Positions 26,425-33,868 of a DNA stretch of 44,925 bases are shown here, piece by piece. Under the pieces are notes generated by a model. The model was not told the origin of the DNA and searched no databases. It was given only the letters and a program-made list of their open reading frames with translations. Within the stretch, counting starts at the first letter, position 1, and the number at the start of each line of letters is the position of its first letter. Origin of the DNA: a virus; the IMG/VR virus record IMGVR_UViG_3300028883_000709, positions 1 through 44,925 of that record. The stretch is one strand, 5' to 3'. The translations under genes and the position numbers were made by a program.

Positions 26425-27228
26425 TTATTTTTTAAACATATAAAATGTAATTGACAATCCTCCTACAAATCTATCTCTCCATAATTCTGGATAATATTCT
26501 TCAGAAGAATATCCTATACTACCTCTTACTTGATAATGATGTTCTTTATCAATAAAGGATGTTACACTTAATTTAAATGTATGAGCATTTAATAAATGAT
26601 ATGAAATCCAAGGTTCATCTTGAGCTGCGCCTGTCATTAAAGTTAATTGTACATAATTAACATCGTTCCAAAAATATCTAGAATTAAGTTGATAGCCAAA
26701 TTTAGTTTTAGGCTCTTTAAAATAAATAAAAGTTCTTCCTTCTAACCATAAATTATTATGATATTTTTCTATACCGGCAGTTAAAGTAAATAAATTTTTA
26801 TTAAAATAAAAATATCTCAGTCCAATAGATGCTCTAAATCCTGAAGAACCCATATCTTGCCATACTCTTGTCATTAATCTATGAGTAGGAAAATGAATAT
26901 ATTTTGAATAGGCGTAATTTACCCAATAATTAGTATTATCATTTATTTTATGATAAAAATCTAATTCTAATTGATTTTCATAAAATTTATTATCTTCAGT
27001 AGATGTTTTATGATGTAAATAACCTGCATTAATTAATACAATTAATGATGTTTTTTCACCTTTATAACCAGCTCCAATTGGATAAACTAATAAATTATGT
27101 AAGTAAGGTTCATCAAAAAAATCTATATTACTGCCTACAGTAAATAAAGGACTAATAGAAGATTTATCTTGTGATATTACATTTAAAGAAATAAATATCG
27201 CAAGAATTATAAACAAAATCTTTTTCAT
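26425..27228 (-). CDS. YaiO-like outer-membrane beta-barrel protein
   Basis: This 267-residue protein has a signal peptide (KKILFIILAIFISLNVISQ) and a repeated amphipathic barrel pattern. Segments like YIHFPTHRLMTRVWQDM, FRASIGLRYFYF and YQVRGSIGYSSEEYYPE and a C-terminal aromatic (FYMFKK region) resemble the YaiO family. YaiO is linked to the GT2 gene yaiP in E. coli, and to polysaccharide export elsewhere. With the HEAT protein and synthase downstream it suggests a complete path from cytoplasm to cell surface. Confidence 0.7.
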   Translation of the reverse strand: MKKILFIILAIFISLNVISQDKSSISPLFTVGSNIDFFDEPYLHNLLVYPIGAGYKGEKTSLIVLINAGYLHHKTSTEDNKFYENQLELDFYHKINDNTNYWVNYAYSKYIHFPTHRLMTRVWQDMGSSGFRASIGLRYFYFNKNLFTLTAGIEKYHNNLWLEGRTFIYFKEPKTKFGYQLNSRYFWNDVNYVQLTLMTGAAQDEPWISYHLLNAHTFKLSVTSFIDKEHHYQVRGSIGYSSEEYYPELWRDRFVGGLSITFYMFKK

Positions 27229-27278
27229 ATTATTGTAAATTTGTTAATATGTTCTTTGTTACTCTTTGTTATTTATGT

Positions 27279-27797
27279 TTATATTATAGTATACGGTTTT
27301 TTAAAATGTTCTTTACTAGAAATACTAGCTATTTCTAAATCATATTTTTTAAAATCTTGAAATTTTTTCCTGTCTTCGTCCATTCTTGTTAATATTTTTT
27401 CATATGGCCATCCTCTTTCATACATTCTTTTCAATCTACTTTCTAAAGGTGTGTTTACATAAATAATTAAACAATCATTTATATCTTTAAGTTTAATCTT
27501 ATCAACGCCATCAGTTTCCATTATAAAAATATCGCATGCTCTCCATTCTTCTATACCAGTTCCATAATAATTATCATCATATTTCACCCATTCATAAAAT
27601 AGGTTTTTTGACATTCTATTTTCAAATTCTTCTCTACTGATAAAATTATAATCTTCTCCATCTACTTCACCATCTCTCTTTTTACGAGATGTATATGAAA
27701 CATCAGATTTATATCCTTTTTGTATGAATTTTTCTCTAATATAATTTTTTCCTGAACATGTAGGACCTACAAGGATAATTCTTTTATGATTTTTCAT
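27279..27797 (-). CDS. Guanylate-kinase-like nucleotide kinase
   Basis: This 172-residue protein starts IILVGPTCSGKNYIREKF, a P-loop whose final Ser/Thr is Asn. VSYTSRKKRDGEVDGEDYNF is the GMP-binding TSRxxRxGExxGxDYxF block of guanylate kinases, and YGTGIEEW follows. The fold is clear, but the altered P-loop could reduce or change activity. It would supply GDP/GTP for replication, or GDP for sugar-nucleotides. It starts 5 bases after the stop of a small unknown gene. Confidence 0.8.
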   Translation of the reverse strand: MKNHKRIILVGPTCSGKNYIREKFIQKGYKSDVSYTSRKKRDGEVDGEDYNFISREEFENRMSKNLFYEWVKYDDNYYGTGIEEWRACDIFIMETDGVDKIKLKDINDCLIIYVNTPLESRLKRMYERGWPYEKILTRMDEDRKKFQDFKKYDLEIASISSKEHFKKPYTII

Positions 27798-27801
27798 TAT
27801 T

Positions 27802-28011
27802 TTAAGGTAAAATAGTTATATAATAACCAAATGCTGCATTTCTTTCTTTTTCTGATGAATATTCTCTAATAATGTCTTCTTCAGAATTAGAAAATAATAT
27901 ACAGAATTTATCATTAGACTTCTTACATTTTCTAATATTAGAAAATTTAGATGCATTAATCAATTCATCTAAATATTTATCGTATACCCATTTTATTTCT
28001 GTATTTTGCAT
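27802..28011 (-). CDS. Small unknown protein
   Basis: This 69-residue protein has no recognised motif; composition is typical of a soluble protein (KWVYDKYLDELINASKF near the start). It is packed between the barrel-like gene (2 bases) and the kinase gene (4 bases), which supports expression as part of the operon. Confidence 0.55.
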   Translation of the reverse strand: MQNTEIKWVYDKYLDELINASKFSNIRKCKKSNDKFCILFSNSEEDIIREYSSEKERNAAFGYYITILP

Positions 28012-28013
28012 AA

Positions 28014-28517
28014 TTAATTTACTTTAAATAACGCATAATGTATTGAACCTTCAAATGAAAATGTACATCCATATTCACCTATAGCTATTCCCATTCCTGC
28101 TTTTGTCATAATTCTATTATTAGCAATATCCTTTAATCTCATTTTAGCTCCTCCTAATATAAATATTGCGGGATAAAAGGTTATATCGTCATTATCATAA
28201 TATCCATAAAGATAAAGATATCTATCTTCAACATAAGGAAATCCTTTATGTGAATATCCTATAGTTAGATACGGACTTGATTTAAAATATTCAGGCATTG
28301 GATAATAAAAGGTTAATGATGTTACAGATGAATGTACTCCTTTAATCATCATAGGTCTCCATGCTTCTGCAATAGAAAACGCGCCTACTTTAAATTCTGC
28401 ACCTAAAATTCCGTTTATATCAGAACCTCTTGCATGAATATTAAATTCTATAGGAACTTGTGAATTTCCAATTAAACTTAAAAATAAAAAACTTAATAAT
28501 ATTAATAATTTTTTCAT
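28014..28517 (-). CDS. Exported beta-barrel-like protein (copy B)
   Basis: This 167-residue protein has a signal peptide (KKLLILLSFLFLSLIGNSQ) and a mature part with alternating hydrophobic residues ending in ALFKVN. It shares layout with the 22770-23249 product and may be its paralogue (similar NGxxGAE segment after the signal, Tyr/Gly-rich strands). Likely host outer-membrane protein; function unknown. A promoter-like site lies upstream at 28534-28560. Confidence 0.55.
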   Translation of the reverse strand: MKKLLILLSFLFLSLIGNSQVPIEFNIHARGSDINGILGAEFKVGAFSIAEAWRPMMIKGVHSSVTSLTFYYPMPEYFKSSPYLTIGYSHKGFPYVEDRYLYLYGYYDNDDITFYPAIFILGGAKMRLKDIANNRIMTKAGMGIAIGEYGCTFSFEGSIHYALFKVN

Positions 28518-28533
28518 AAGTGTATGTTTAATA

Positions 28534-28560
28534 TACTAATATAATAAAAATATTTGACAT
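28534..28560 (-). promoter_or_regulatory. Candidate promoter
   Basis: On the - strand this reads ATGTCAAATATTTTTATTATATTAGTA, matching the upstream half and the TTATTATATT core of sites at 33869, 42293, 43035 and 44604. It lies 17 bases upstream of the 28517 start. Confidence 0.45.
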
Positions 28561-28607
28561 ATAGAAATATTATCTGTTAAAGAATTGTTAAAGATTATCT
28601 ACTATAT

Positions 28608-31136
28608 TTAATGCAAAAATGTTACGTCTCCAACTTTAACAAAAAACTCCCCATTTGCATATCTTCCTTCAACTCTCCATACATAAACTCCTTGTTGCGC
28701 AAGTTTACCATCATGCCAATATCCATCCCATCCTTTATATAAATCGTTGCTTTCATAAACAAGCACTCCCCATCTATTAAAGATTTGTAATTTATAATCT
28801 TCTATGTTTCTAAAATGAGGACGAAAAACATAATCCATATCAGGATTCGCTTCTTCTTCCCAATATCCTCCTGTAGGTCCTTCTCCATTCCATTTAAATG
28901 CATTAGAAAATTGAATATCTCCTTCTTTAAAATCTACAATAATTGGTGTTTCTAATGTTAGTGAATCTATGCATCCATCCACAGAAGTTACAATTAATTT
29001 AACTATATACGTTCCTGGTTCTTCATATTGATGATACGGTTCTTCATCTATTGATGAAGTACCATCTCCAAAATCCCATAAATATGTAAAGCCATATTGA
29101 GTATAGTTATAAAATCGTACTATTTGATCATTATTAATAATATTTGTAGGATACGCATTAAATGCTACAATAGGATTTTGATAAACACTAATTACACCAC
29201 TATAAATATCGCTTCCAGATATATTTGTTACTGTTAATGTTACAAGATATTCTCCAGGAATATAATATGTATATTCAGGATTTTTTTCATTAGAATATTC
29301 TCCAGTTCCAAAATCCCATAAATAAGTTTCTGCATATTCACTTAAATTTTCAAATTGAACTGTTAATGGTGTACAACCAGATGTATCTGGTTTCCAATTT
29401 GCAATTGGAGCTGGAGGCAACATTACTTCAACCAAAATTGAATCTAAATTATCACATCCAAATCTATCCGTTAATGTTTCATATATAATTGTATGTATAC
29501 CTATTCCGGCAACCGCTGGATCAAAAATATCTCCACTTACTCCAGGACCTGACCATGTTCCTCCTTCAGGTGTTGCGTATAAAGTAACGGGAGATTCGTT
29601 TAAATATATGATTCCTATTGGTATAATATTAACTTCAGGAATTGGCATTACAGTTATAATAATACTATCTCTATCATTACATCCTGGATTATTAAGATCA
29701 TATGATATTAAATGATCTCCTACTCCTGCTAATTCAGGATAAAACATATCTTCAATAACTCCAGTGCCAGACCATATTCCACCTATATCATGTGCAGTTA
29801 ATTGAACTGGCGGACTATCTACACATAAAGTATCAACAGGATCTATAGTTGCATTTGGTACAGCTACAGTTATTATTGTCTGATCTATATTATAACATCC
29901 ATCCCATTCAACTTCATATGTTATTGTATAATTTCCAGGTCCAATTGATGGATCAAATGTGTTTCCAATAACTCCAAAACCAGACCATACGCCTCCTGTA
30001 TCAACTGCAACTAATGTAACTAAAGGATCAGTGTCACATAAAACACCTACAGGCATTATAGTTGCATCTGGAACAGGTTTAACGACTACTAATGCAGTAT
30101 CACTATCACTACATCCATTTGCACTTGTTACGTTATATTCTATTAAATGAGTTCCAGCACCTGAAACTGTTGGATCAAAAATATTTCCTGTTATGCTATT
30201 TCCTGTCCAGGTTCCTCCTGATGTAGCTGCACTTAAAGTAACTGGTGGATCATTTTCACACATTTCCGGAACTGGTGTTATTGTTGCGTCAGGATAAGGC
30301 ACAATTAATATTATTGCTGTCGTTTCCACTGGAGGATGGTCTCCATTTTCATGATCTCTTGGTCCTCCAGGAATATTTGGATCATCATAAGGATTACAGT
30401 AATTCCAATTTCGGAGAGTTACCTCAAAATACTCACCTATTTGTTTATCATTAGCAACATTAATTACATCAGACCAAACACCTGAACCTGTAACTGGACC
30501 CGGCAATGTAATCACTCCATCTATAAATGGGAAAGTTCTATTTCTACTCCCAATAGTTACAGGTGTTCCTGTCATTGTAATATCTGTTCCATATATCCAT
30601 TGAATCCATCGAGTTCCTACATTTGGATTATCTCTTTCTTGGGGTGGCACACAGTTAAATTGTGTTAAATCTTGAAATCTTACATTAGCTGCATCACCAA
30701 AACAAATAGGCCAAATTTCAGGATTAATGTGCATTTCACCGCCATTATGATCGTCATCATCCCATACTGTTACTATTTGTTCCTGAGATGATGAAGTGCA
30801 TATTACTCCATTAACTACTAGAGTTGCTCGTGGATGATAATTACAAACACCTGCTCTAGATATATAAGTATGTGTTGCAGATGCTGTAAAAACTCCATCT
30901 GATGTCTCTGTTGCAACTACTCTTTCTGAATCTCCATCATCCCAATCAAAATCTATGTGAACTGGAGTATCTGCATCATTAACACCTGTATATGTTACTT
31001 CCCAAACAACATTTACAGGTGCACACAATCTATCAGGAGTAATATCATTAGCCTTCGAAAGAATAGTACAATCTTGCGAAAATATATTACTTAATAATAT
31101 AAAGAAAATAGATATTAATAGCGATATTTTTTTCAT
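28608..31136 (-). CDS. Secreted multi-domain protein with PKD domains and T9SS type B C-terminal domain
   Basis: This protein has 842 residues with a signal peptide at 1-20 (ending SNIFSQ). Four repeats of about 72 residues (282-353, 354-425, 426-497, 498-572) each carry GG.WSG.GV.GN.FDP and are Ig-like, as in SprB-type adhesins. Two PKD domains follow (about 575-652 and 653-733; YLWDFGTGEYSNEKNPEYTY and YLWDFGDGTSS). The last 100 residues (YKLQIFNRWGVLVYES, WDGYWHDGKLAQQGVYVW) are the gliding-motility-associated C-terminal domain recognised by the type IX secretion system. The product should be exported by the host T9SS and held at the cell surface. It may be an adhesin, a receptor mask, or a surface modifier during infection. 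Confidence 0.88.
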   Translation of the reverse strand: MKKISLLISIFFILLSNIFSQDCTILSKANDITPDRLCAPVNVVWEVTYTGVNDADTPVHIDFDWDDGDSERVVATETSDGVFTASATHTYISRAGVCNYHPRATLVVNGVICTSSSQEQIVTVWDDDDHNGGEMHINPEIWPICFGDAANVRFQDLTQFNCVPPQERDNPNVGTRWIQWIYGTDITMTGTPVTIGSRNRTFPFIDGVITLPGPVTGSGVWSDVINVANDKQIGEYFEVTLRNWNYCNPYDDPNIPGGPRDHENGDHPPVETTAIILIVPYPDATITPVPEMCENDPPVTLSAATSGGTWTGNSITGNIFDPTVSGAGTHLIEYNVTSANGCSDSDTALVVVKPVPDATIMPVGVLCDTDPLVTLVAVDTGGVWSGFGVIGNTFDPSIGPGNYTITYEVEWDGCYNIDQTIITVAVPNATIDPVDTLCVDSPPVQLTAHDIGGIWSGTGVIEDMFYPELAGVGDHLISYDLNNPGCNDRDSIIITVMPIPEVNIIPIGIIYLNESPVTLYATPEGGTWSGPGVSGDIFDPAVAGIGIHTIIYETLTDRFGCDNLDSILVEVMLPPAPIANWKPDTSGCTPLTVQFENLSEYAETYLWDFGTGEYSNEKNPEYTYYIPGEYLVTLTVTNISGSDIYSGVISVYQNPIVAFNAYPTNIINNDQIVRFYNYTQYGFTYLWDFGDGTSSIDEEPYHQYEEPGTYIVKLIVTSVDGCIDSLTLETPIIVDFKEGDIQFSNAFKWNGEGPTGGYWEEEANPDMDYVFRPHFRNIEDYKLQIFNRWGVLVYESNDLYKGWDGYWHDGKLAQQGVYVWRVEGRYANGEFFVKVGDVTFLH

Positions 31137-31336
31137 TATAATTCTTGAAATTTAGTCATTTGAATTGGAACTACACCATCAAATTTAACTTTATACAAAT
31201 ACCATTTAGGATATTTTTTCCTTATTTCTTCTGTTACTTCTTCTAAATGAAACGCATTTTTCCATATCTCACTATCATTAAGATGTGAGTTCATTTTTTC
31301 ATCTTTAATAGGACTAAGAATTGTTTCTACAATCAT
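31136..31336 (-). CDS. Small unknown protein
   Basis: This 66-residue soluble protein shows no recognised domain (KYPKWYLYKVKFDGVVPIQM at the C-terminal half). It overlaps the T9SS-protein start by one base, so it is translated together with it. Confidence 0.5.
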   Translation of the reverse strand: MIVETILSPIKDEKMNSHLNDSEIWKNAFHLEEVTEEIRKKYPKWYLYKVKFDGVVPIQMTKFQEL

Positions 31337-31354
31337 AAAATATATTTTTAAAAA

Positions 31355-31861
31355 TTATTCAAATATAGATTTAGGACATATTACTCTATAATCTTTTGTT
31401 ACTGCAAATTCAAAACATTCACCATTTTTTGTTTTAACTAAAATAAAATATCCACAGATACTATCATCAGTTTGATAATTAATCGTTTGATAATTATCTA
31501 ATTGATATTTATAATAATTTACTCTATTACAATCTTCAGCATGTTTAAAAATACTACTAATAAGTGTTGAATCAGTATGATATTCTGAAAAATTCATAGT
31601 TCTTTTAAGAGAATCTCTTTCTCTTTTAGATTGAATTATAACATCTCTTAAAGAACTAATATACAATTCATGTATTTTAACATACTCAGTAATTTGACCT
31701 TGATAAATTGTATCTGTTATTTCAATGTTTTCAATTTTTTGAGAAAGACATTTTTGGCATGTCATACTAGCTAGCATTTTTTCTTTAGGAGAATCTGGAG
31801 CAGTTCTACAAGCAGTTAAGCCTAATAAAAGTGAAAATAATAATATTACTATTGCTTTCAT
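31355..31861 (-). CDS. Putative lipoprotein
   Basis: This 168-residue protein has a short signal ending in the lipobox LTAC (Cys 18), and a CxxC (MTCQKCLSQ) just after. The middle part is predicted coiled coil (LYISSLRDVIIQSKRERDSL). The layout, a lipid anchor with a helical region, resembles phage spanin or Rz1-like envelope proteins but is longer; superinfection exclusion is another option. Function open. Confidence 0.6.
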   Translation of the reverse strand: MKAIVILLFSLLLGLTACRTAPDSPKEKMLASMTCQKCLSQKIENIEITDTIYQGQITEYVKIHELYISSLRDVIIQSKRERDSLKRTMNFSEYHTDSTLISSIFKHAEDCNRVNYYKYQLDNYQTINYQTDDSICGYFILVKTKNGECFEFAVTKDYRVICPKSIFE

Positions 31862-31915
31862 GATAATTAATTAAATTTAAAGATATGTTTATATTATATT
31901 TATATTATAAATTGT

Positions 31916-32188
31916 TTATTGTGTTTTAATTTTTTTATCTTTTTTTAGAAGATTAATAAACCATTTTAAAAAATGTAATAATAATTCTCCTGTAAAATAA
32001 ATAATTGCTACACATAAAGAAACAATAATTATTACAGGTAATGATAATAATAAACTTAAAGCACCAATTATTGAATGAGAAAAAATAACTACTAATATAA
32101 TGACAAGTAATACTATACTTAATATTATTAAATATTTAAATCCTAAATCAAGTTCTTTTTTATTTATTTTATCATTATTTTTTCCCAT
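31916..32188 (-). CDS. Small membrane protein
   Basis: This 90-residue protein has two strong hydrophobic segments (about 16-38 and 42-66) flanked by lysine-rich ends. No family recognised. It overlaps the upstream gene by 25 bases. With two membrane spans and a basic tail it could be a holin or an inner-membrane component, but nothing specific supports this. Confidence 0.55.
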   Translation of the reverse strand: MGKNNDKINKKELDLGFKYLIILSIVLLVIILVVIFSHSIIGALSLLLSLPVIIIVSLCVAIIYFTGELLLHFLKWFINLLKKDKKIKTQ

Positions 32189-32532
32189 CGTTTTTCTGTA
32201 TTTAATTTAAAACTAGCAATATATTTTTTATTCCATTCATTAGGAGCTATAAGTGATAAGAATTCTTCATCTTGAGAATTAAGATATAAATGATAAACAT
32301 GTCCTATTACTGGTTGAAAATTGAATTTACTTGAATAAACTCTTCTATTTATATTATAATCATCTAAAAGACTGTCGTAATCTTCTTTTATTTCTGCTAA
32401 TTTAGTAGTATAATAATTATCTAGTTCTTGTAAGCCTTTTTCAATAAAGGGTTTAGTATCAATTACAATTATTTTTTGATCTCCTATTTGAACTGGATAT
32501 GTTAATTTATTTTTATCTTCCAAATTTGCCAT
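32164..32532 (-). CDS. Unknown soluble protein
   Basis: This 122-residue protein has an N-terminal strand-rich part (YPVQIGDQKIIVIDTKPFIE), a helical middle and a lysine-rich end. No motif recognised. First of a group of small genes preceding the envelope block. Confidence 0.5.
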   Translation of the reverse strand: MANLEDKNKLTYPVQIGDQKIIVIDTKPFIEKGLQELDNYYTTKLAEIKEDYDSLLDDYNINRRVYSSKFNFQPVIGHVYHLYLNSQDEEFLSLIAPNEWNKKYIASFKLNTEKRWEKIMIK

Positions 32533-32548
32533 ATAAAAATTATATGTA

Positions 32549-32677
32549 TTAACTTCTTATAGTTTTAGAAATTAATATAACATTTAATACCATAATAAGT
32601 TGTTTTAAACTTCTTTCTGAAGGTTTCTTTAAAAACTTAGTAAATAAGTATTTAACTGGTGTTAGATTATTTTTCAT
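32549..32677 (-). CDS. Small basic protein, unknown
   Basis: An ATG at 32677 opens a 42-residue frame (MKNNLTPVKYLFTKFLKKPS at the start), Lys/Leu-rich, ending at a TAA at 32549. It fills the space between the tRNA array and the 32532 gene. Its composition is coding-like but there is no other support. Confidence 0.4.
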   Translation of the reverse strand: MKNNLTPVKYLFTKFLKKPSERSLKQLIMVLNVILISKTIRS

Positions 32678-32696
32678 AATTTTTTGTATTTATTTG

Positions 32697-32768
32697 CGGA
32701 GAGAGCGGGTAACGATCCCGCTTGGGTTTAACCCCAGCCTTAGTAATTACCACTGAATACATTCTTGA
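32697..32768 (-). ncRNA. Unresolved tRNA-like sequence
   Basis: A perfect T-like arm (GCGGG-ATCGTTA-CCCGC) is followed by TCTCTCC and G, as in the tRNA-Ser(TGA) of this array, whose T loop is ATCGACA. An anticodon-like loop GTTAAAC (TAA) lies just before. No GGAGAGA 5' acceptor is found on this side, and there is almost no variable loop. It may be a tRNA remnant (Ser or Leu type) or the 3' part of a larger structure using the 5' strand of tRNA-Ser. Confidence 0.3.
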
Positions 32769-32852
32769 AGAGAGTAGGATAATCGAAACCCAAACGATAT
32801 TAACGTTCCCTTCGCTTAGCAGGCGAGGACACTACCTTAGTGCTTTACTCTC
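32769..32852 (-). tRNA. tRNA-Ser(GCT)
   Basis: Acceptor GAGAGTA/TACTCTC pairs fully. Anticodon loop CTGCTAA in the stem TCGC/GCGA gives GCT. A long variable arm (AACG-loop-CGTT) marks a class II tRNA. The T arm has only about four pairs (GGGT/ATCC). Confidence 0.75.
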
Positions 32853-32909
32853 TATATATTTATTAAAACTACTATATTATCACTCTATCATCTCTGCTAT
32901 TAGTAAAGG

Positions 32910-32993
32910 CGGAGAAAGGAGGTGTCGATCCCCATACCCGAAGGTACCAGCAGTTTTCAAGACTGTGTTGCAGGCCGCTGCAATTCTCTCTCC
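32910..32993 (-). tRNA. tRNA-Ser(TGA)
   Basis: Acceptor GGAGAGA/TTTCTCC with G discriminator, anticodon stem ACAGT/ACTG. around CTTGAAA (TGA, reads TCA), long variable arm GGTACC-TTCG-GGTATGG. The T loop is ATCGACA rather than TTCGANN. Confidence 0.8.
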
Positions 32994-33000
32994 GTATTGG

Positions 33001-33082
33001 AGCCGATGGGGAGACTCGAACTCCCGTGTCCTTTCGGAGCCGGTTTACAAAACCGGTGCTGTCGCCACTGAGCCACATCGGC
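33001..33082 (-). tRNA. tRNA-Thr(TGT) with long variable arm
   Basis: Acceptor GCCGATG/CATCGGC, D stem GCT/AGC, anticodon stem CCGGT/ACCGG around TTTGTAA (TGT), T arm GGGAG-TTCGAGT-CTCCC. The variable region is 14 bases (CTCC-GAAA-GGAC-AC), as in class II tRNAs such as Tyr, which is abnormal for Thr. A one-base shift would give GTA (Tyr) but loses the stem pairing, so Thr is preferred. Confidence 0.7.
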
Positions 33083-33090
33083 AGATTTAG

Positions 33091-33162
33091 TCGAGATACC
33101 GGGACTCGAACCCAGATTACATGGATATAAGCCATGCGTCCTTACCATTAAACGATATCTCG
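33091..33162 (-). tRNA. tRNA-Ile(TAT)
   Basis: Acceptor CGAGATA/TATCTCG, anticodon stem CATGG/CCATG around CTTATAT (TAT, reads ATA), T arm CTGGG-TTCGAGT-CCCGG. ATA is a common codon in this AT-rich genome. Confidence 0.85.
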
Positions 33163-33166
33163 TGAG

Positions 33167-33285
33167 AGCGTCCTCCTGGATTTGAACCAGGACCTTCATG
33201 CAATACTAAGCATACTGTTCTAAGAAGAGATGTCGCACTGAGAATGGTACCAAGTTTCTCTCCCTTCAGCTTAAACTACGGACGC
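33167..33285 (-). ncRNA. Enlarged tRNA-like RNA following RNase P RNA
   Basis: Acceptor-like GCGTCC pairs with GGACGC, and a perfect T arm (CCTGG-TTCAAAT-CCAGG) lies next to it. The RNA is 118 bases plus discriminator, about 40 more than a tRNA. An ATGC/GCAT stem with an 8-base loop (TTAGTATT) stands where the anticodon arm should be. The extra length is on the 5' side (D region), including a GAGAA/TTCTC hairpin. The anticodon cannot be assigned. It begins 3 bases after the RNase P RNA, so its 5' processing would release the RNase P RNA 3' end. Confidence 0.5.
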
Positions 33286-33288
33286 ATT

Positions 33289-33573
33289 AAAATAATACGA
33301 GCTTAACCAGGATTCTGTTTCGATCTATCATTTATCTAAGCCTCTACCTTGTTATCATTGGCCAGCTCACCGCCTAAACTGTTTTGAGTTGCATACTCGG
33401 CAGTACAAGCGATAGTTTCGGGTCTTTCGAGGTTCCTGGTTTGATAAACATAATACGAACCTTTTTTAATAATTGCTTATCCTAACAGCTTTAACTTACT
33501 ATCTCCTGCCTTAAGCTGATATGTCCTGAGTTTCCTCTTACTTATGTAAGCGATAGATTCTCTATATTATTTT
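33289..33573 (-). ncRNA. rnpB: RNase P RNA
   Basis: The - strand carries all core elements of bacterial RNase P RNA in about 285 bases. P1: AAAATAATA (33565-33573) pairs with TATTATTTT (33289-33297). P2: ATCTATC (33552-33558) with GATAGAT (33323-33329). P3: CTTAC-ATAA-GTAAG. P4: AACTCAGGA (33524-33532) pairs with TCCTGGTT (33305-33312), leaving the T bulged, exactly as the conserved bulged U of P4 (E. coli AAGUCCGGG / CCCGGCUU). Conserved sequence near both ends also fits: GAGGAAACTCAGGAC against GAGGAAAGTCC, and AGATAAATGAT...ACAGAATCC against AGATGAATGAC...ACAGAACCC. RNase P RNA is the catalytic part of the enzyme that cuts 5' leaders from pre-tRNAs. It lies between tRNA genes. The 5' end overlaps the stop of the upstream gene by 12 bases. 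No gene for the protein subunit is seen here, so the host protein may be used. Confidence 0.9.
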
Positions 33574-33828
33574 ATTTGAAAGAACAATAACTTCTTTAAC
33601 TTCTCCTGAGATAGATCTCCATGCATTTTTACTAAAATCAAAATATCTAAGATTTTTGTATTCTGTATTAGATGTACTACTATCTTTAGGCCTTAAATTT
33701 TCAGGAATCAATTCCATCTTAAGTGTTCCTATAGCACCTCTTTTTGTACCATCCCTTTTTTGATATTCAAAAATTACTTTGCCATTTCTTAATTTTTCAT
33801 ATAATTCTTCTTTTTTTACTGTAATCAT
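33562..33828 (-). CDS. DUF2693-like small beta-barrel protein
   Basis: This 88-residue protein has KLRNGKVIFEYQKRDGTKR, GTLKMELIPENL and a final RYFDFSKNAWRSI, a pattern I associate with DUF2693/SH3-like proteins of Bacteroidetes and their phages (KxxGTxRxAxGTL, then YxDxxxxxWRSF). Function unknown. It has its own promoter-like site upstream, and its transcript would continue into the RNase P RNA and tRNAs. Confidence 0.7.
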   Translation of the reverse strand: MITVKKEELYEKLRNGKVIFEYQKRDGTKRGAIGTLKMELIPENLRPKDSSTSNTEYKNLRYFDFSKNAWRSISGEVKEVIVLSNKII

Positions 33829-33868
33829 AATAGATAACGTTTATATAATTAGTATTCTTTATTTAATA

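Noticed and set aside
31355-31861. Lipoprotein as an Rz1-type spanin
   Set aside because: It is longer than Rz1 proteins, has no partner Rz gene next to it, and is not near lysis genes.
33289-33573. tmRNA or group I intron as explanation for the 285-base RNA
   Set aside because: No tRNA-like ends or tag frame for tmRNA, no intron core; the P1-P4 pairings and conserved strings fit RNase P RNA.
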